Translations under genes and position numbers: made by a program
Origin: Nocardia uniformis NBRC 13702
Lineage (GTDB): Bacteria > Actinomycetota > Actinomycetes > Mycobacteriales > Mycobacteriaceae
Direction of reading: 5' to 3'
DNA: 64,000 nt
Assembly (NCBI RefSeq): GCF_001613345.1
Contig: NZ_BDCE01000006.1
Location: 62,001 to 126,000, forward strand
Shown: in pieces, positions 1-9,068 of the stretch
Layout of the letters: the number at the start of each line of letters is the position of its first letter
How positions within the stretch are numbered: the stretch's first letter is position 1
The notes under the pieces: generated by a model
What the model was told of the DNA's origin: nothing
Database searches by the model: none
What the model saw: the letters and a program-made list of their open reading frames with translations, nothing else

Positions 1-555
1 GGCGCCTCCGATCAACCGCTCAATGAACAGCGCAATATCGGTCTCACCACGCCCAGTTCGGCACCTGCCGTCCCGGGCGCGGCCCCGACGTCCGACGCCC
101 CCGCGGTGGCGGGCGGAGTGCCGGTGCCGGTCACCGGGATGTCGGTGTTCTCACCGGAGGGCACGCCGGACGGTATCGGCAGCGTCTCCGGTGTGCTGGA
201 CAATGATCCGGCCACCGTCTGGCGCACCGACCAGTACTTCCAGCAGTTCCCGGCCCTCAAGAAGGGGGTCGGGGTGCTGGCCACCCTGGGCAGCCCCAGC
301 AAGCTCACCAAGGTGGTCATCGACTCACCGACCCCCGGCACGCAGGTGGAGATCCGCACCTCACCGACCGCGGCGCCGACCATCGATCAGACTCAGCTGA
401 TCGGGTCGGCGGCGCTCGGCCAGGGCGTCACCGAAATTCCGGTTCAGGGTGACCAACCGGCTCGCTACGTTCTGATCTGGATCACAGCACTGGGTAATTC
501 AGGGGGACAGTTCCAGTCGGCCATTGCCGACGTGTACTTCGAAGCCGCGCCCTAG
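1..555 (+). CDS. murJ: MurJ/MviN-type protein, C-terminal part (5' end outside window)
   Basis: Open from the first base in frame 1 and ending at a TAG at 553-555, so only about 184 C-terminal residues are visible. The visible part has a Pro/Ala/Ser-rich linker followed by a beta-rich domain with GVLDNDPATVWRTDQYFQQ, which resembles the discoidin/carbohydrate-binding fold at the extracellular end of mycobacterial MviN (Rv3910). In that family the lipid II flippase core is followed by a pseudokinase domain and this extracellular domain. The identification rests on this domain plus position directly before sigM-trxB-trxA-cwlM. Mycobacterial MviN is phosphorylated by PknB and bound by FhaA, both encoded later in this window. 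The flippase core itself cannot be checked here. Confidence 0.75.
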   Translation, partial: GASDQPLNEQRNIGLTTPSSAPAVPGAAPTSDAPAVAGGVPVPVTGMSVFSPEGTPDGIGSVSGVLDNDPATVWRTDQYFQQFPALKKGVGVLATLGSPSKLTKVVIDSPTPGTQVEIRTSPTAAPTIDQTQLIGSAALGQGVTEIPVQGDQPARYVLIWITALGNSGGQFQSAIADVYFEAAP

Positions 556-802
556 TCGCGCCGGACAGCGGCCACCAGGCTCGCGCAGCTCCGCCCACAG
601 GTTCGCGTAGACAGTGTTCATGGAAAGAGCGGAGTCTCGCTCAGATCCACCTCCGGCCGTGACCGCACCGGCCCGCCCGATTCGCCCGAACCGGCCCCTA
701 GCTGCGAATTTATTGCCGGGATCGTTGCTACCGAATCGTTATCTTGGATATGATCATGCCTATTCTCGCCGCTGTCGGGAGCGCCGGTACTAGGGGTTCA
801 TA

Positions 803-1384
803 TTGTCCTCTCAACCGAATAATCACCTCGGGGAAACCTCCGATCACGCTCTGCTCACCGCCCACGCCGGGGGCGACCGGCACGCGTTCGCCGAACTATT
901 GCGCCGCCACCGAGACCATCTGTGGCAGACCGCCGTACGCGCGTCGTACACCCCCGAGGATGCCGCCGACTCACTCCAGGAAGCGCTGCTCTCCGCACAC
1001 CGCAAGGCCGCTGGTTTCCGCGGCGACGCCGAAGTGCGCAGTTGGCTGCACACCATAGTTGTCAACGCGTGTCTCGACCGGATACGCCGCAACAAGCTGC
1101 GTCGCACGGTACCGTTATCGGACGAGACGCTGCCCGAACCCCGTTATGCCCGAGACGATTTCGCAGCCGTGGAAATGACCCTGATCGTAGACGCGGCATT
1201 ATTCGTACTACCCGCTGATCAGCGCACCGCCCTGGTCGCCGTCGAGCTGGAAGGCTATTCGGTCGCGGATGCCGCAAAGCTGCTGGGCGTCCCGGAGGGC
1301 ACCATCAAGAGCCGGTGCTCCCGTGGACGGCGGCGACTCGAAGAACAACTGAAATCGTTGCGCGATGGCGGGAACCGTCAGTAG
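803..1384 (+). CDS. sigM: ECF RNA polymerase sigma factor SigM
   Basis: A 193-residue group IV (ECF) sigma factor. Sigma region 2 spans about residues 33-97, with the helix YTPEDAADSLQEALLSAHRK and the core WLHTIVVNACLDRIRR. Region 4 spans about 122-181, with the helix-turn-helix GYSVADAAKLLGVPEGTIKS. The start used is TTG at 803; no strong ribosome site precedes it, so a nearby alternative start is possible. The following gene encodes a single-pass membrane protein, as expected for its anti-sigma factor. Position between murJ and trxB is the SigM locus of mycobacteria. The 247 bp between murJ and this gene should hold its promoter, but I do not see a convincing ECF-type box there. Confidence 0.85.
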   Translation: MSSQPNNHLGETSDHALLTAHAGGDRHAFAELLRRHRDHLWQTAVRASYTPEDAADSLQEALLSAHRKAAGFRGDAEVRSWLHTIVVNACLDRIRRNKLRRTVPLSDETLPEPRYARDDFAAVEMTLIVDAALFVLPADQRTALVAVELEGYSVADAAKLLGVPEGTIKSRCSRGRRRLEEQLKSLRDGGNRQ

Positions 1385-1576
1385 CGCATATGCGTCACTA
1401 ATAGAAGCGAAGTGAATGTCGATATTCCCGCAGACCCACCGATACGGGTCCGCGAATTCCCGTGGCAGGCCCGACCCGGAGGGGCTATGGACGAGCAAGG
1501 CAGGCCAGCAGCACGTCGACGGCCGACACGGGCCGACGAATGGGGGAGCGAGATCCCCGAGAGGACGGGGGGAGTG

Positions 1577-2467
1577 ATGGCTACCGACACCGTGCCGCAG
1601 CCTCCATACTCGACCGAACTGCTCGCCGACCTGCACGCCGGCAATATGCCCGACCACCTCTCCCGACGGCTGTGGCCGCAGGTGCGTCGCGATCCCGACG
1701 CCATGCGCTATCTGCACGCACTCGACCGGGTCAATACCGATCTGCACGCGCTCGGCCGTGACGAGCGCATCATCCACCCCATGCCCCTCGAGGTAACCGC
1801 CCGGCTCGATCACCTGATCGATGACCTCGCCGCCGCCACCGCCTCCGATCAGAACGAACGAACAGCCACCGTGCACCGCATTCATCCCGACCGCGCACCC
1901 GCGGCCACCGCGCCCATGCCCGCACTCTCCGCCTTCGATACCGGCCAACTCTCGGCCGCCGATATCGAGGGCAGCGGATTCGACAACCACGAATTCGATA
2001 CCGACAGCTCGGAGTTCGACGCTGGTTCGGAGTTCGACGACACCGTCCGTGAACCGGCGACCTGGTCCGGCCCGCTGCGCTGGATCACCGCCGCGGCCGC
2101 CGCCATAGCGGTGATCGCGGGCACCCTGGTGGCCGTCGACGCCGTTCGCAGCCGGGAAGCCACCCCCGTCGCCGCCCCGGCCCCCATAGAACTGTCCACC
2201 GAGCTCCCGCCCACCGACGTCCTCACCGCCATGGGCCGCAATGACGTCACCGGCCCCCTCGCCACCCGCGAGGCCCTCAGCGGCTGCCTGACGGCCGCCG
2301 GTCTGGACCGCGCCATCCTCGGCTCCCGCAATGTCACCTTCGCCGGCCAGGCGGCCGTCCTGGTTCTCCTCACCGGACCGCAGGCCCCCCAGATCACCGC
2401 CGTCGTGGTCGATACCGCTTGCGGTCCAAGCGATCCCCGTCTGCTCGCGCGTGCGGATATCGGCTGA
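1577..2467 (+). CDS. rsmA: anti-sigma-M factor-like membrane protein
   Basis: A 296-residue protein when started at ATG 1577, which has a good ribosome site (GGGGGGAG) just upstream; the frame is open further 5' but without such a site. Residues about 1-90 form an acidic/His-containing cytoplasmic part ([22 protein letters not shown]) typical of anti-sigma domains. An Asp/Ser-rich linker follows, then one membrane helix at about 168-188 ([20 protein letters not shown]), and an external domain of about 100 residues. The layout cytosolic domain-TM-external domain directly after sigM is that of Rv3912/RsmA, the SigM anti-sigma factor. Binding to SigM is inferred from context only. The symbol follows the mycobacterial locus. 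Confidence 0.7.
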   Translation: MATDTVPQPPYSTELLADLHAGNMPDHLSRRLWPQVRRDPDAMRYLHALDRVNTDLHALGRDERIIHPMPLEVTARLDHLIDDLAAATASDQNERTATVHRIHPDRAPAATAPMPALSAFDTGQLSAADIEGSGFDNHEFDTDSSEFDAGSEFDDTVREPATWSGPLRWITAAAAAIAVIAGTLVAVDAVRSREATPVAAPAPIELSTELPPTDVLTAMGRNDVTGPLATREALSGCLTAAGLDRAILGSRNVTFAGQAAVLVLLTGPQAPQITAVVVDTACGPSDPRLLARADIG

Positions 2468-2532
2468 GGGCGATATCTCGGCTGATCACGACTGAGATCC
2501 GGCACACCCCGTCACGCCCGCTCCGAGGGGGC

Positions 2533-2560
2533 GGGAACAACAGCGTTTACCCTGTTGTTG
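2533..2560 (+). promoter_or_regulatory. SigH/SigR-type promoter before trxB (predicted)
   Basis: GGGAAC at 2533-2538 is followed after 18 bases by GTTG at 2557-2560. This matches the oxidative/thiol-stress promoter consensus of actinobacterial SigH/SigR (GGAA-N18-GTT). It lies about 40 bases before the trxB start and fits known SigH control of thioredoxin genes. Predicted from sequence only. Confidence 0.5.
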
Positions 2561-2598
2561 ACCGACACGCTGAGTTTCACACTGCCTCGGAGGGCCCA

Positions 2599-3582
2599 TT
2601 GAGCACGTCAGTTCGCGACCTGATCATCGTCGGTTCCGGGCCTGCCGGATACACCGCCGCCGTCTACGCGGCGCGCGCCGAACTCGAACCCATCCTCTTC
2701 GAGGGCACCCAGTTCGGCGGCGCGCTCATGACCACCACCGAGGTCGAGAACTTCCCTGGCTTCCGCGACGGCATCATGGGCCCCGACCTCATGGAGGAGA
2801 TGCGTGAGCAGGCCAAGCGTTTCGGCGCCGATATCCGTACCGAGGATGTCGACGAGCTGGACCTGACCGGCCGCATCAAGAAGGTCGTGGTCGGCGGCGA
2901 GACCTTCGAGGCCTACGCCGTCATTCTCGCCATGGGTTCAGCGGCCCGCTACCTGGGCGTCCCGGGTGAGCAGCAGCTGCTGGGCCGCGGCGTCAGCGCC
3001 TGCGCCACCTGCGACGGCTTCTTCTTCAAGGGCCAGGACATCGTGGTGGTCGGCGGCGGCGACTCCGCCATGGAGGAGGCGACCTTCCTCACCAAGTTCG
3101 CCTCCAGCGTCACCATCGTGCACCGCCGCGAGGAGTTCCGGGCCTCCCGCATCATGCTGGAGCGCGCCAAGGCCAACGACAAGATCCGCTTCCTGCTCAA
3201 TTCCGAGATCACCCAGGTCAACGGCGAAAACAGCGTCAGCAGCCTGACCGTGCGCGATACCAGGACCGGCGAGACCTCAGAACTGGCCGCCACCGGCCTG
3301 TTCGTCGCCATCGGCCACGATCCGCGCAGCGAACTGGTGCGCGGCCAGGTCGACCTCGACGGCGAGGGTTACGTGCGGGTCCAGGGCCAGAGCACCTACA
3401 CCTCGCTGCCGGGTGTGTTCGCCGCCGGCGACCTCGTCGACCACACCTACCGGCAGGCCATTACCGCCGCCGGCACCGGCTGCCGCGCGGCCATCGACGC
3501 CGAACGTTGGCTCGCCGACCAGGGCGATATCACCAGCAACACTCTCGAACACGCCGGTCAGCCGGTTGAAGTCAGCAACTAG
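2599..3582 (+). CDS. trxB: thioredoxin-disulfide reductase
   Basis: A 327-residue flavoprotein that passes electrons from NADPH through FAD to thioredoxin in the cytosol. The FAD-binding motif [11 protein letters not shown] is at about residues 10-20, the redox-active pair is C135-A-T-C138, and the NADPH site [10 protein letters not shown] lies at about 151-160. HRREEFRAS is the typical NADPH phosphate-binding stretch. The start chosen is TTG 2599, preceded by GGAGGG; the frame is open further upstream but the conserved protein begins here. Length matches the family. It is followed after 5 bases by trxA, so the two are one operon. Confidence 0.96.
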   Translation: MSTSVRDLIIVGSGPAGYTAAVYAARAELEPILFEGTQFGGALMTTTEVENFPGFRDGIMGPDLMEEMREQAKRFGADIRTEDVDELDLTGRIKKVVVGGETFEAYAVILAMGSAARYLGVPGEQQLLGRGVSACATCDGFFFKGQDIVVVGGGDSAMEEATFLTKFASSVTIVHRREEFRASRIMLERAKANDKIRFLLNSEITQVNGENSVSSLTVRDTRTGETSELAATGLFVAIGHDPRSELVRGQVDLDGEGYVRVQGQSTYTSLPGVFAAGDLVDHTYRQAITAAGTGCRAAIDAERWLADQGDITSNTLEHAGQPVEVSN

Positions 3583-3587
3583 GAGAA

Positions 3588-3929
3588 ATGATGTCCGACG
3601 CCAAGACCACCGCGACCATCACGGTCACCGACCAGACGTTCGCCGACCAGGTGCTCATCAATGAGAAGCCGGTACTGGTGGACTTCTGGGCAGCCTGGTG
3701 CGGTCCCTGCAAGATGGTGGCCCCGGTGCTGGAGGAGATCGCCGCCACCCACGGCGACAAGCTGACCATTGCCAAGGTCGATGCCGACGCCAATCCGGAG
3801 ACCTCGAAGCACTACGGCATTTTGTCGTTGCCTACGATGGTGCTGTTCCAAGGCGGCAAAGAGGTCAAGCGGATCGTCGGCGCAAAGGGCAAAGCGGCCC
3901 TTCTGCGTGAACTCGACGGTGTCATCTGA
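3588..3929 (+). CDS. trxA: thioredoxin
   Basis: A 113-residue thioredoxin with the active-site motif WCGPC (Cys38 and Cys41 counted from ATG 3588). The cis-proline loop LSLPTM and the Gly-rich C-terminal part are also present. It reduces protein disulfides and is itself re-reduced by the TrxB encoded just upstream. Two ATG codons are adjacent (3588 and 3591); AGGAG is at 3583-3586, so either is possible. Its close coupling with trxB is the common actinobacterial arrangement. Confidence 0.96.
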   Translation: MMSDAKTTATITVTDQTFADQVLINEKPVLVDFWAAWCGPCKMVAPVLEEIAATHGDKLTIAKVDADANPETSKHYGILSLPTMVLFQGGKEVKRIVGAKGKAALLRELDGVI

Positions 3930-4074
3930 CGACGCGCCGTAGGATGCCTGGACCCCTCGGAATTGCCGAAATTCGGTCCGGGTCTGAGACAATCAGCCGA
4001 CGCTCCGGTCGTGCGAAGGTTGAGATCTCGCATGAGTGGGTACCCGGGTTGGCGGAAGGAAAGGGCTCTCACGC

Positions 4075-5400
4075 ATGCACCGACTTCGTCACGGCGATAC
4101 TGGACCAGCCGTAGCAGAGGTTCGGAGCACCCTCGCAAGTCTCGGGTTCCTACATACTCACCCCAATGGCGAACCGCTCGGTCGCGGTGTTGTTTCGAGC
4201 GACCTGCGAGTAGTCGCAAGCGGTGTCGTTTCGAACGACCTGCGAGCAGTCGCAAGCGGTGTTGTTTCGAACGACCTGCGAGCAGTCGCAAGCGGTGTCG
4301 TTTCGGGCGATATGCAAGGTGAGTACTGGAAGGATTCGGACGCTGTCTTCGATCACGATCTGGATTCCGCGATACGTGCTTTTCAGCAGTACCGCGGTCT
4401 CCTGGTCGACGGAGTCGTCGGTCCGGCAACCTATCGGTCGCTGAAAGAAGCGTCCTACCGCTTGGGCGCCCGAACTCTCATCTACCAGCTGTCGGCACCG
4501 CTGTATGGGGACGATGTCGCCACCCTGCAGCGGCGGCTACAGGATCTGGGCTTCTATGTGCATCGGGTGGACGGCTTCTTCGGACCGCACACCCATGACG
4601 CGCTCACCTCGTTCCAGCGTGAGATCGGCTTGGCCTCCGACGGCATCTGCGGACCGGATACGCTGCGCTCCCTGGATCTATTGGGAGCACGTGTCACCGG
4701 AGGCAACCCGCACCGCATTGCCGAGGAAGAGGTGGTGCACCGGGCCGGGCCGCAGCTGACCGGTAAGCGCATCGTCATCGATCCCGGCCTCGGCGGACCC
4801 GATAAGGGCTTTCGAGCGCCGACCGAATTCGGTGATGTGTACGAGTCGGAAATACTGTGGGACTTGGCATCTCGGCTCGAAGGCCGAATGGCGGCCACCG
4901 GTATGGAGACCTTCCTGTCGCGGCCGTGGGGCGCCAATCCCTCCGATGCCGAGCGCGCCGAAACCTCCAATACCTTCGATGCGGATCTGATGATCTCGCT
5001 GCGCTGTGCCAGCAATCCGAGTTCATCGGCGAGTGGGGTGGCGAGCTTCCACTTCGGCAATTCGCACGGTTCCACCTCGATGATCGGCCAGGTGCTGGCG
5101 GGGTTCATCCAGCGCGAGATCGTGGCGCGAACGTCATTGCAGGACTGTCGCACTCACGCCCGTACCTGGGACCTGTTGCGGCTCACCAAGATGCCAACCG
5201 TCCAGGTCGATATCGGTTATCTCACAAACGATTACGATTCCTCGGTACTCACCAACCCGCGGATGCGCGACGTGATCGCCGAAGCCATTCTCATCTCGGT
5301 GAAGCGGCTCTACCTGCTCGGCCAGGACGACCAACCCACCGGCACGTACACCTTCGCGGAACTGCTGGCCGAGGAATTGGCCGCCGCCGACCGTATGTAG
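4075..5400 (+). CDS. cwlM: CwlM, amidase-fold regulator of peptidoglycan synthesis
   Basis: A 441-residue protein (ATG 4075, preceded by GGAAGGAAAGGG). It has two N-terminal peptidoglycan-binding-like repeats (about 1-125 and 135-205) and an Amidase_3 fold (about 222-430). The zinc ligands of true amidases are missing. The usual DPGHGG is DPGLGG here, and the usual SIHAN histidine is replaced (ISLRCAS). This agrees with mycobacterial CwlM, a PknB substrate that stimulates MurA rather than cleaving wall. Unusually, the first binding repeat is interrupted at 4185-4320 by an in-frame 36-bp tandem repeat, giving repeated VASGVVSNDLRA units. MurJ, PknB, PstP and FhaA of the same circuit are also in the window. 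Confidence 0.9.
   Translation: MHRLRHGDTGPAVAEVRSTLASLGFLHTHPNGEPLGRGVVSSDLRVVASGVVSNDLRAVASGVVSNDLRAVASGVVSGDMQGEYWKDSDAVFDHDLDSAIRAFQQYRGLLVDGVVGPATYRSLKEASYRLGARTLIYQLSAPLYGDDVATLQRRLQDLGFYVHRVDGFFGPHTHDALTSFQREIGLASDGICGPDTLRSLDLLGARVTGGNPHRIAEEEVVHRAGPQLTGKRIVIDPGLGGPDKGFRAPTEFGDVYESEILWDLASRLEGRMAATGMETFLSRPWGANPSDAERAETSNTFDADLMISLRCASNPSSSASGVASFHFGNSHGSTSMIGQVLAGFIQREIVARTSLQDCRTHARTWDLLRLTKMPTVQVDIGYLTNDYDSSVLTNPRMRDVIAEAILISVKRLYLLGQDDQPTGTYTFAELLAEELAAADRM
4185..4320 (+). repeat. 36-bp tandem repeat inside cwlM
   Basis: Three near-identical 36-bp units lie at 4185-4220, 4221-4256 and 4257-4292, plus a partial unit at 4293-4320. They differ by only a few bases. Each full unit holds a small inverted repeat, TGCGA-N4-TCGCA. 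The unit length is a multiple of three, so the reading frame of cwlM is kept. Confidence 0.95.
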
Positions 5401-5415
5401 GCCGGTAGCGAAAAA

Positions 5416-5445
5416 CGAGCCCCCCAGGGAAACCTGGGGGGCTCG
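5416..5445. terminator. bidirectional terminator between cwlM and the GNAT-like gene
   Basis: A perfect 13-bp stem (CGAGCCCCCCAGG / its complement) with a GAAA loop sits between two convergent genes, preceded by AAAAA and followed by a pyrimidine-rich stretch. Confidence 0.85.
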
Positions 5446-5460
5446 ACTTCTTATCAGGGG

Positions 5461-6183
5461 TCAGAAGCAGAGGACGCGGTTCGGCTGGGTCATCGCCGCC
5501 TCCGCCAGCAGCTGGTCGAGGGCACGCTCGACATCTTCCTTCCACAGGTGGTCGCTATCGAGTTCCAGGCGCAAGCGCGGGAATCGGTTATGGGCGGCAA
5601 CGACTTTGAATCCGACATCCTCCAGGAAGTCGGCCTCGATCATGCAGGCGTCCGGTGTACATCCGTCCGTACCGCGTGGGGGAGTGGAGATGCGCTCCAT
5701 CAACCGCATGGATCCGAGGGCCCGATCGGCCATCGAATTGCTCGGTGGTTCCTTCCGAATCCCGAAGGCCTCGATGGCCCGTACCCCACGACGCATCAGA
5801 TCGCCCACCACGGCCTGAATCAGCTGTTGGGCTATATCGGCGTCCTGATAGGGGGATTCGGCCCGCAGCGTGGTCAGCAGGACAGCATCCGGGCTCACCG
5901 GTGAGGTGGGGAACAGTCCGGCCCGCGGCGAAGCGCTCGGCGGCGAATACAGCGCGCATCCGGCGGACTGGCCGTCCACCAGAGCCACCTGCCCACACGA
6001 ACCCCATTCGAGCAGGACCGTCGACAGCCAGGCCTCCTTCTCGAAGACCGGATCGCTGAACGAGTAGGAATCCGCCGCGACCGCCGGATCGATCTCCCAG
6101 AACACACACCGCCGGGCGTGGCCCGGAAGTTTGTCGAGTCCGCCAAGGGTAAGTGCGGTAACGCTGGTCGACACCGCGCTCAT
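5461..6183 (-). CDS. GNAT-like conserved protein (Rv3916c-type)
   Basis: A 240-residue cytosolic protein convergent with cwlM, in the place of Rv3916c. The central part (LLTTLRAESPYQDADIAQQLIQAVVGDLMRRGVRAIEAFG) resembles the helix-strand core of GNAT acetyltransferases, but a clear acetyl-CoA loop is not obvious. Substrate is unknown. The ATG at 6183 directly abuts copy A of the 124-bp repeat. The reverse complement of the repeat's end (GGAGAGGCGG) supplies the apparent ribosome site, so its 5' leader is repeat-derived. Confidence 0.7.
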   Translation of the reverse strand: MSAVSTSVTALTLGGLDKLPGHARRCVFWEIDPAVAADSYSFSDPVFEKEAWLSTVLLEWGSCGQVALVDGQSAGCALYSPPSASPRAGLFPTSPVSPDAVLLTTLRAESPYQDADIAQQLIQAVVGDLMRRGVRAIEAFGIRKEPPSNSMADRALGSMRLMERISTPPRGTDGCTPDACMIEADFLEDVGFKVVAAHNRFPRLRLELDSDHLWKEDVERALDQLLAEAAMTQPNRVLCF

Positions 6184-6262
6184 CCGCCTCTCCGTGACTT
6201 CAGCGCCCGGCCGATAGCCGTTGCCAGTCCCACACGCGTGCCGGCGGTTGAGTGCCGAACTC
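6184..6262 (+). repeat. 124-bp repeat family, copy A (3'-truncated)
   Basis: About 79 bp matching the left part of the element, from CCGCCTCTCCGTGACTTCAG to GAGTGCCGAA. The right part is missing and copy B begins 3 bases further on. It touches the start codon of the GNAT-like gene. Confidence 0.85.
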
Positions 6263-6264
6263 CC

Positions 6265-6372
6265 CCGCCTCCCCGAGACTTCAGCGCCCGGCCGAGAGCC
6301 GTTGCCGGTCCCGCACGCGTGCCGGCGGTTGAGTGCCGAACCGATTTTGGGCGTACCCGACGAGTTACCCCG
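6265..6372 (+). repeat. 124-bp repeat family, copy B
   Basis: About 108 bp in the same orientation as copies A and C, ending after the CGTACCCGACGAGTTACCCC block and lacking the last ~16 bp of the element. Confidence 0.85.
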
Positions 6373-6378
6373 GCTCGC

Positions 6379-6502
6379 CCGCCTCTCCGTGAACTCAGCG
6401 CCCGGCCGACAGTCGTTGCCGGTCCCGCACGCGTGCCGGCGGTTGAGTGCCGAACCGATTCTGGGCGTACCCGACGAGTTACCCCGACCCTTACGAAATC
6501 AG
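6379..6502 (+). repeat. 124-bp repeat family, copy C (full length)
   Basis: A full 124-bp copy running from CCGCCTCTCCGTGAACTCAG to TTACGAAATCAG. Copies A-C form a direct tandem cluster. The remaining 139 bp up to the parB stop (6503-6641) hold no gene that I can see. Confidence 0.88.
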
Positions 6503-6641
6503 CTGTCACCTACCGAACCTTTCCGCTGGGTCATCGGCGAACATCGCCTCGCGTCCATTCTGATCCATGGGGTGAGACAGCTCGCCGGAACCCACCGCTC
6601 AATCATGCCGTCACAGTGACGTTTCTCCTCGAGGCCCAGGG

Positions 6642-7664
6642 TTAGAGCTTTGTTTGCTCCATCAGACTGACAATTCGCTCCAGATCGTCGATGGAACCGA
6701 ACTCGACGGTGATCTTGCCCTTGCGCTTACCGAGTGCCACTGTGACCCGGGTGTCGAAGGATTCCGATAGCCGTTCCGCCACGTCCTGTAGACCTGGCAT
6801 CTGGATCGGCTTCCGCTTCGGCGCCGGGGGAGTGGCGGCGACATCCGGGTTCCGATTGGCCAGGGTGACGGCTTCCTCGGTAGCCCGAACCGACAGACCC
6901 TCGGCCACGATCCGTGCCGCGAGCGCCTCCTGCGCTTCGGCGCCGGCCTCCAGTGCGAGCAAGGCGCGGGCATGTCCGGCGGATAGCACTCCGGCCGCGA
7001 CCCGACGCTGCACCGGAATGGGCAACTTCAGCAGGCGAATCATATTCGTCACGACCGGACGGGAGCGGCCGATTCGCGCTGCCAATTCTTCGTGGGTGAC
7101 GCCGAATTCCTCCAGCAGTTGCTGATAGGCGGCCGCCTCTTCGAGCGGGTTCAGCTGAACGCGATGGATATTCTCCAGGAGCGCGTCCCGGAGCAATGAC
7201 TCATCGGCGGTCTCACGAACAATGGCGGGGATAGCGGTGAGTCCCGCCTCCTGGCTGGCCCGCCACCGCCGCTCGCCCATAATGAGCTGATACCGCGGTG
7301 TCGGCAGGGTCTCCACCTGACGCACCACGATCGGCTGCATGAGGCCGAACTCCTTGATGGAGTGCACCAGTTCGGCGAGCGCCTCTTCCTCGAAAACCGA
7401 GCGCGGCTGCTTCGGGTTGGGCTCGATCTGATCCGGCGGGATCTCCTTGTACGTCGCTCCCGGTCCGTCTCCATCGGCCGGATCGGGGACGCGATGCAGG
7501 TACGCCGTAGCGGGCTGCGGCCCAACCGGATCCAGGCCGATGACGACATTGGCGGCGGCGCTGCCGAGTCCCTGGGTAGCGCCGAGTCCCTCGGTGGCCG
7601 CGGGTCCGGTCGGGATCAGCGCGGCGAGACCGCGTCCCAATCCACCTTTCTTCGCCTGACTCAT
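6642..7664 (-). CDS. parB: chromosome partitioning protein ParB
   Basis: A 340-residue parS-binding CTPase clamp. The N-terminal basic ParA-interaction stretch ([12 protein letters not shown]) is followed by the CTP-binding motif GERRWR at 130-135, a helix-turn-helix at about 189-214 ([20 protein letters not shown]) and a C-terminal dimerisation region. It lies 4 bases downstream of parA in one operon. Several parS-like sites lie in and upstream of this operon, as expected for an origin-proximal centromere. Confidence 0.96.
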   Translation of the reverse strand: MSQAKKGGLGRGLAALIPTGPAATEGLGATQGLGSAAANVVIGLDPVGPQPATAYLHRVPDPADGDGPGATYKEIPPDQIEPNPKQPRSVFEEEALAELVHSIKEFGLMQPIVVRQVETLPTPRYQLIMGERRWRASQEAGLTAIPAIVRETADESLLRDALLENIHRVQLNPLEEAAAYQQLLEEFGVTHEELAARIGRSRPVVTNMIRLLKLPIPVQRRVAAGVLSAGHARALLALEAGAEAQEALAARIVAEGLSVRATEEAVTLANRNPDVAATPPAPKRKPIQMPGLQDVAERLSESFDTRVTVALGKRKGKITVEFGSIDDLERIVSLMEQTKL

Positions 7665-7668
7665 CGGC

Positions 7669-8700
7669 CTATCGACCCCTCTCCTCAGTGGTTTCGCCTG
7701 CGGCTGCCGACCCCTCGAGGACGGCCCGCGCGGCGAGCTCGCGCCCGGCGTCGAGGTAGCTCATCGCACCTCGGGAACCAGGATCGTAATTGAGCACCGT
7801 CATGCCGTAGCCGGGAGCTTCGGAGACCTTGACGCTGCGGGGGATGACCGACTTCAGTACCGCGTCACCGAAGTGGGTACGTACTTCATCGGCCACCTGG
7901 TCGGCCAGTTTGGTGCGGCCGTCGTACATGGTGAGAACGACGGTGGAGACATGCAATTCAGGATTGAGATGCGACTGCACCAGGCTGATATTGCGGAGCA
8001 GCTGACCCACACCCTCCAGCGCGTAGTACTCACACTGAATGGGAATCAGCACCTCCTTGGCGGCGACCATCGCATTGACGGTGAGCAAACCCAGCGACGG
8101 CGGGCAGTCGATCATCACGTAGTCGATGTCGTACCCGGCGAGGTTGGCCTCCTGGATGGCGGTCTTCAATCGACTCTCGCGCGCCACCATCGAAACGAGT
8201 TCGATCTCCGCGCCCGCGAGGTCAATGGTGGCCGGAATGCACATGAGCCGTTCACTGTGCGGGCTCTGCTGAATGGCGTCGCCGACCTTGACCTCGCCGA
8301 TGAGCAGTTCGTAGCTGGAGGGCACCCCGGAGTGGTGCTCGACGCCAAGCGCGGTGCTGGCATTGCCCTGCGGGTCGAGATCGATCACCAATACCCGCAT
8401 GCCCTGGATGGCGAGGGCGGCGGCGAGGTTCACCGTGGTGGTGGTCTTACCGACGCCACCCTTCTGATTCGCGATGGTGATGACGCGCTGTTCGCGCGGG
8501 CGGGGAATGTCGGCCGTGCCCGGGTGCAGAATCTGGCTGGCACGCTGAGCTTCCGCCGCGATGGGGGTGTCGGCGGGGGAGATATTTCCGAACGAGGTGC
8601 GGCCGAACTCCTCAGCCCCCAGGATTTCGGTATCCAGCAACCCCGGCACCCGCGACGTTGTTTCCCGTGAAACATTCGCTTTCGCTGGACCGTTCGACAT
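7669..8700 (-). CDS. parA: chromosome partitioning ATPase ParA
   Basis: A 343-residue deviant-Walker ATPase. The P-loop KGGVGKT is at residues 80-86, followed by the ParA motif [10 protein letters not shown] and the switch-like DCPPSLG. The frame is open to 8898, but ATG 8700 ([14 protein letters not shown]) is the most plausible start. The residues VSRET at 10-14 are encoded by a parS-like site inside the gene. ParA binds DNA non-specifically and moves ParB-parS complexes. The gene is transcribed away from rsmG and is followed by parB. Confidence 0.93.
   Translation of the reverse strand: MSNGPAKANVSRETTSRVPGLLDTEILGAEEFGRTSFGNISPADTPIAAEAQRASQILHPGTADIPRPREQRVITIANQKGGVGKTTTTVNLAAALAIQGMRVLVIDLDPQGNASTALGVEHHSGVPSSYELLIGEVKVGDAIQQSPHSERLMCIPATIDLAGAEIELVSMVARESRLKTAIQEANLAGYDIDYVMIDCPPSLGLLTVNAMVAAKEVLIPIQCEYYALEGVGQLLRNISLVQSHLNPELHVSTVVLTMYDGRTKLADQVADEVRTHFGDAVLKSVIPRSVKVSEAPGYGMTVLNYDPGSRGAMSYLDAGRELAARAVLEGSAAAGETTEERGR
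8659..8674. promoter_or_regulatory. parS-like site 1 (inside parA)
   Basis: TGTTTCCCGTGAAACA, one base from the consensus TGTTTCACGTGAAACA. Confidence 0.85.
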
Positions 8701-9013
8701 ACAGGCTCCTAACCCCGAGAACTTCAAGACACGTGGTCGAGCTGATGAGGCGCACCCTTGTGTATCCGCCAACGACCTCGGCGATCGCAACCGCTGCCCA
8801 CGCAACGCTGCGTTGTCACCGAGGTGCGTGATGTGAGTTCGATACCCATTCCGAAGCCGCTTCCAGCCGGGTGCCGGGGATCGCGGGTCTGCGCTCACGC
8901 TCGACGCTCCTAGCTTGCCAGCACCGAGAACAATACGGAAGCTGAACGGGGTCGATCACGCTACGACACGCAGTTCCGGTCTCGAACTTCGCTTTCCCGC
9001 GCCGTTTTCACAA

Positions 9014-9029
9014 TGTTTCACATGAAACA
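9014..9029. promoter_or_regulatory. parS-like site 2 (upstream of parA)
   Basis: TGTTTCACATGAAACA, one base from consensus, in the intergenic DNA between parA and the next upstream gene. Confidence 0.8.
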
Positions 9030-9068
9030 TGCGACCCCGGAACCAGACCGAGGCACCACGCCCTGTCG

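Noticed and set aside
1412..1576. Longer N-terminus of the anti-sigma factor from 1412
   Set aside because: The extra 55 residues are Pro/Arg-rich, overlap no conserved segment, and the strong ribosome site is before ATG 1577.
4185..4320. Possible CRISPR-like array or mini-satellite outside genes
   Set aside because: The units are directly adjacent with no spacers and keep the cwlM frame, so it is a coding tandem repeat.
6180..6509. Open frames with repeated peptides across the 6.2-6.5 kb repeats
   Set aside because: The repeated peptides simply reflect the repeated DNA; the same element elsewhere is in other frames and is non-coding, and no consistent start or ribosome site exists.
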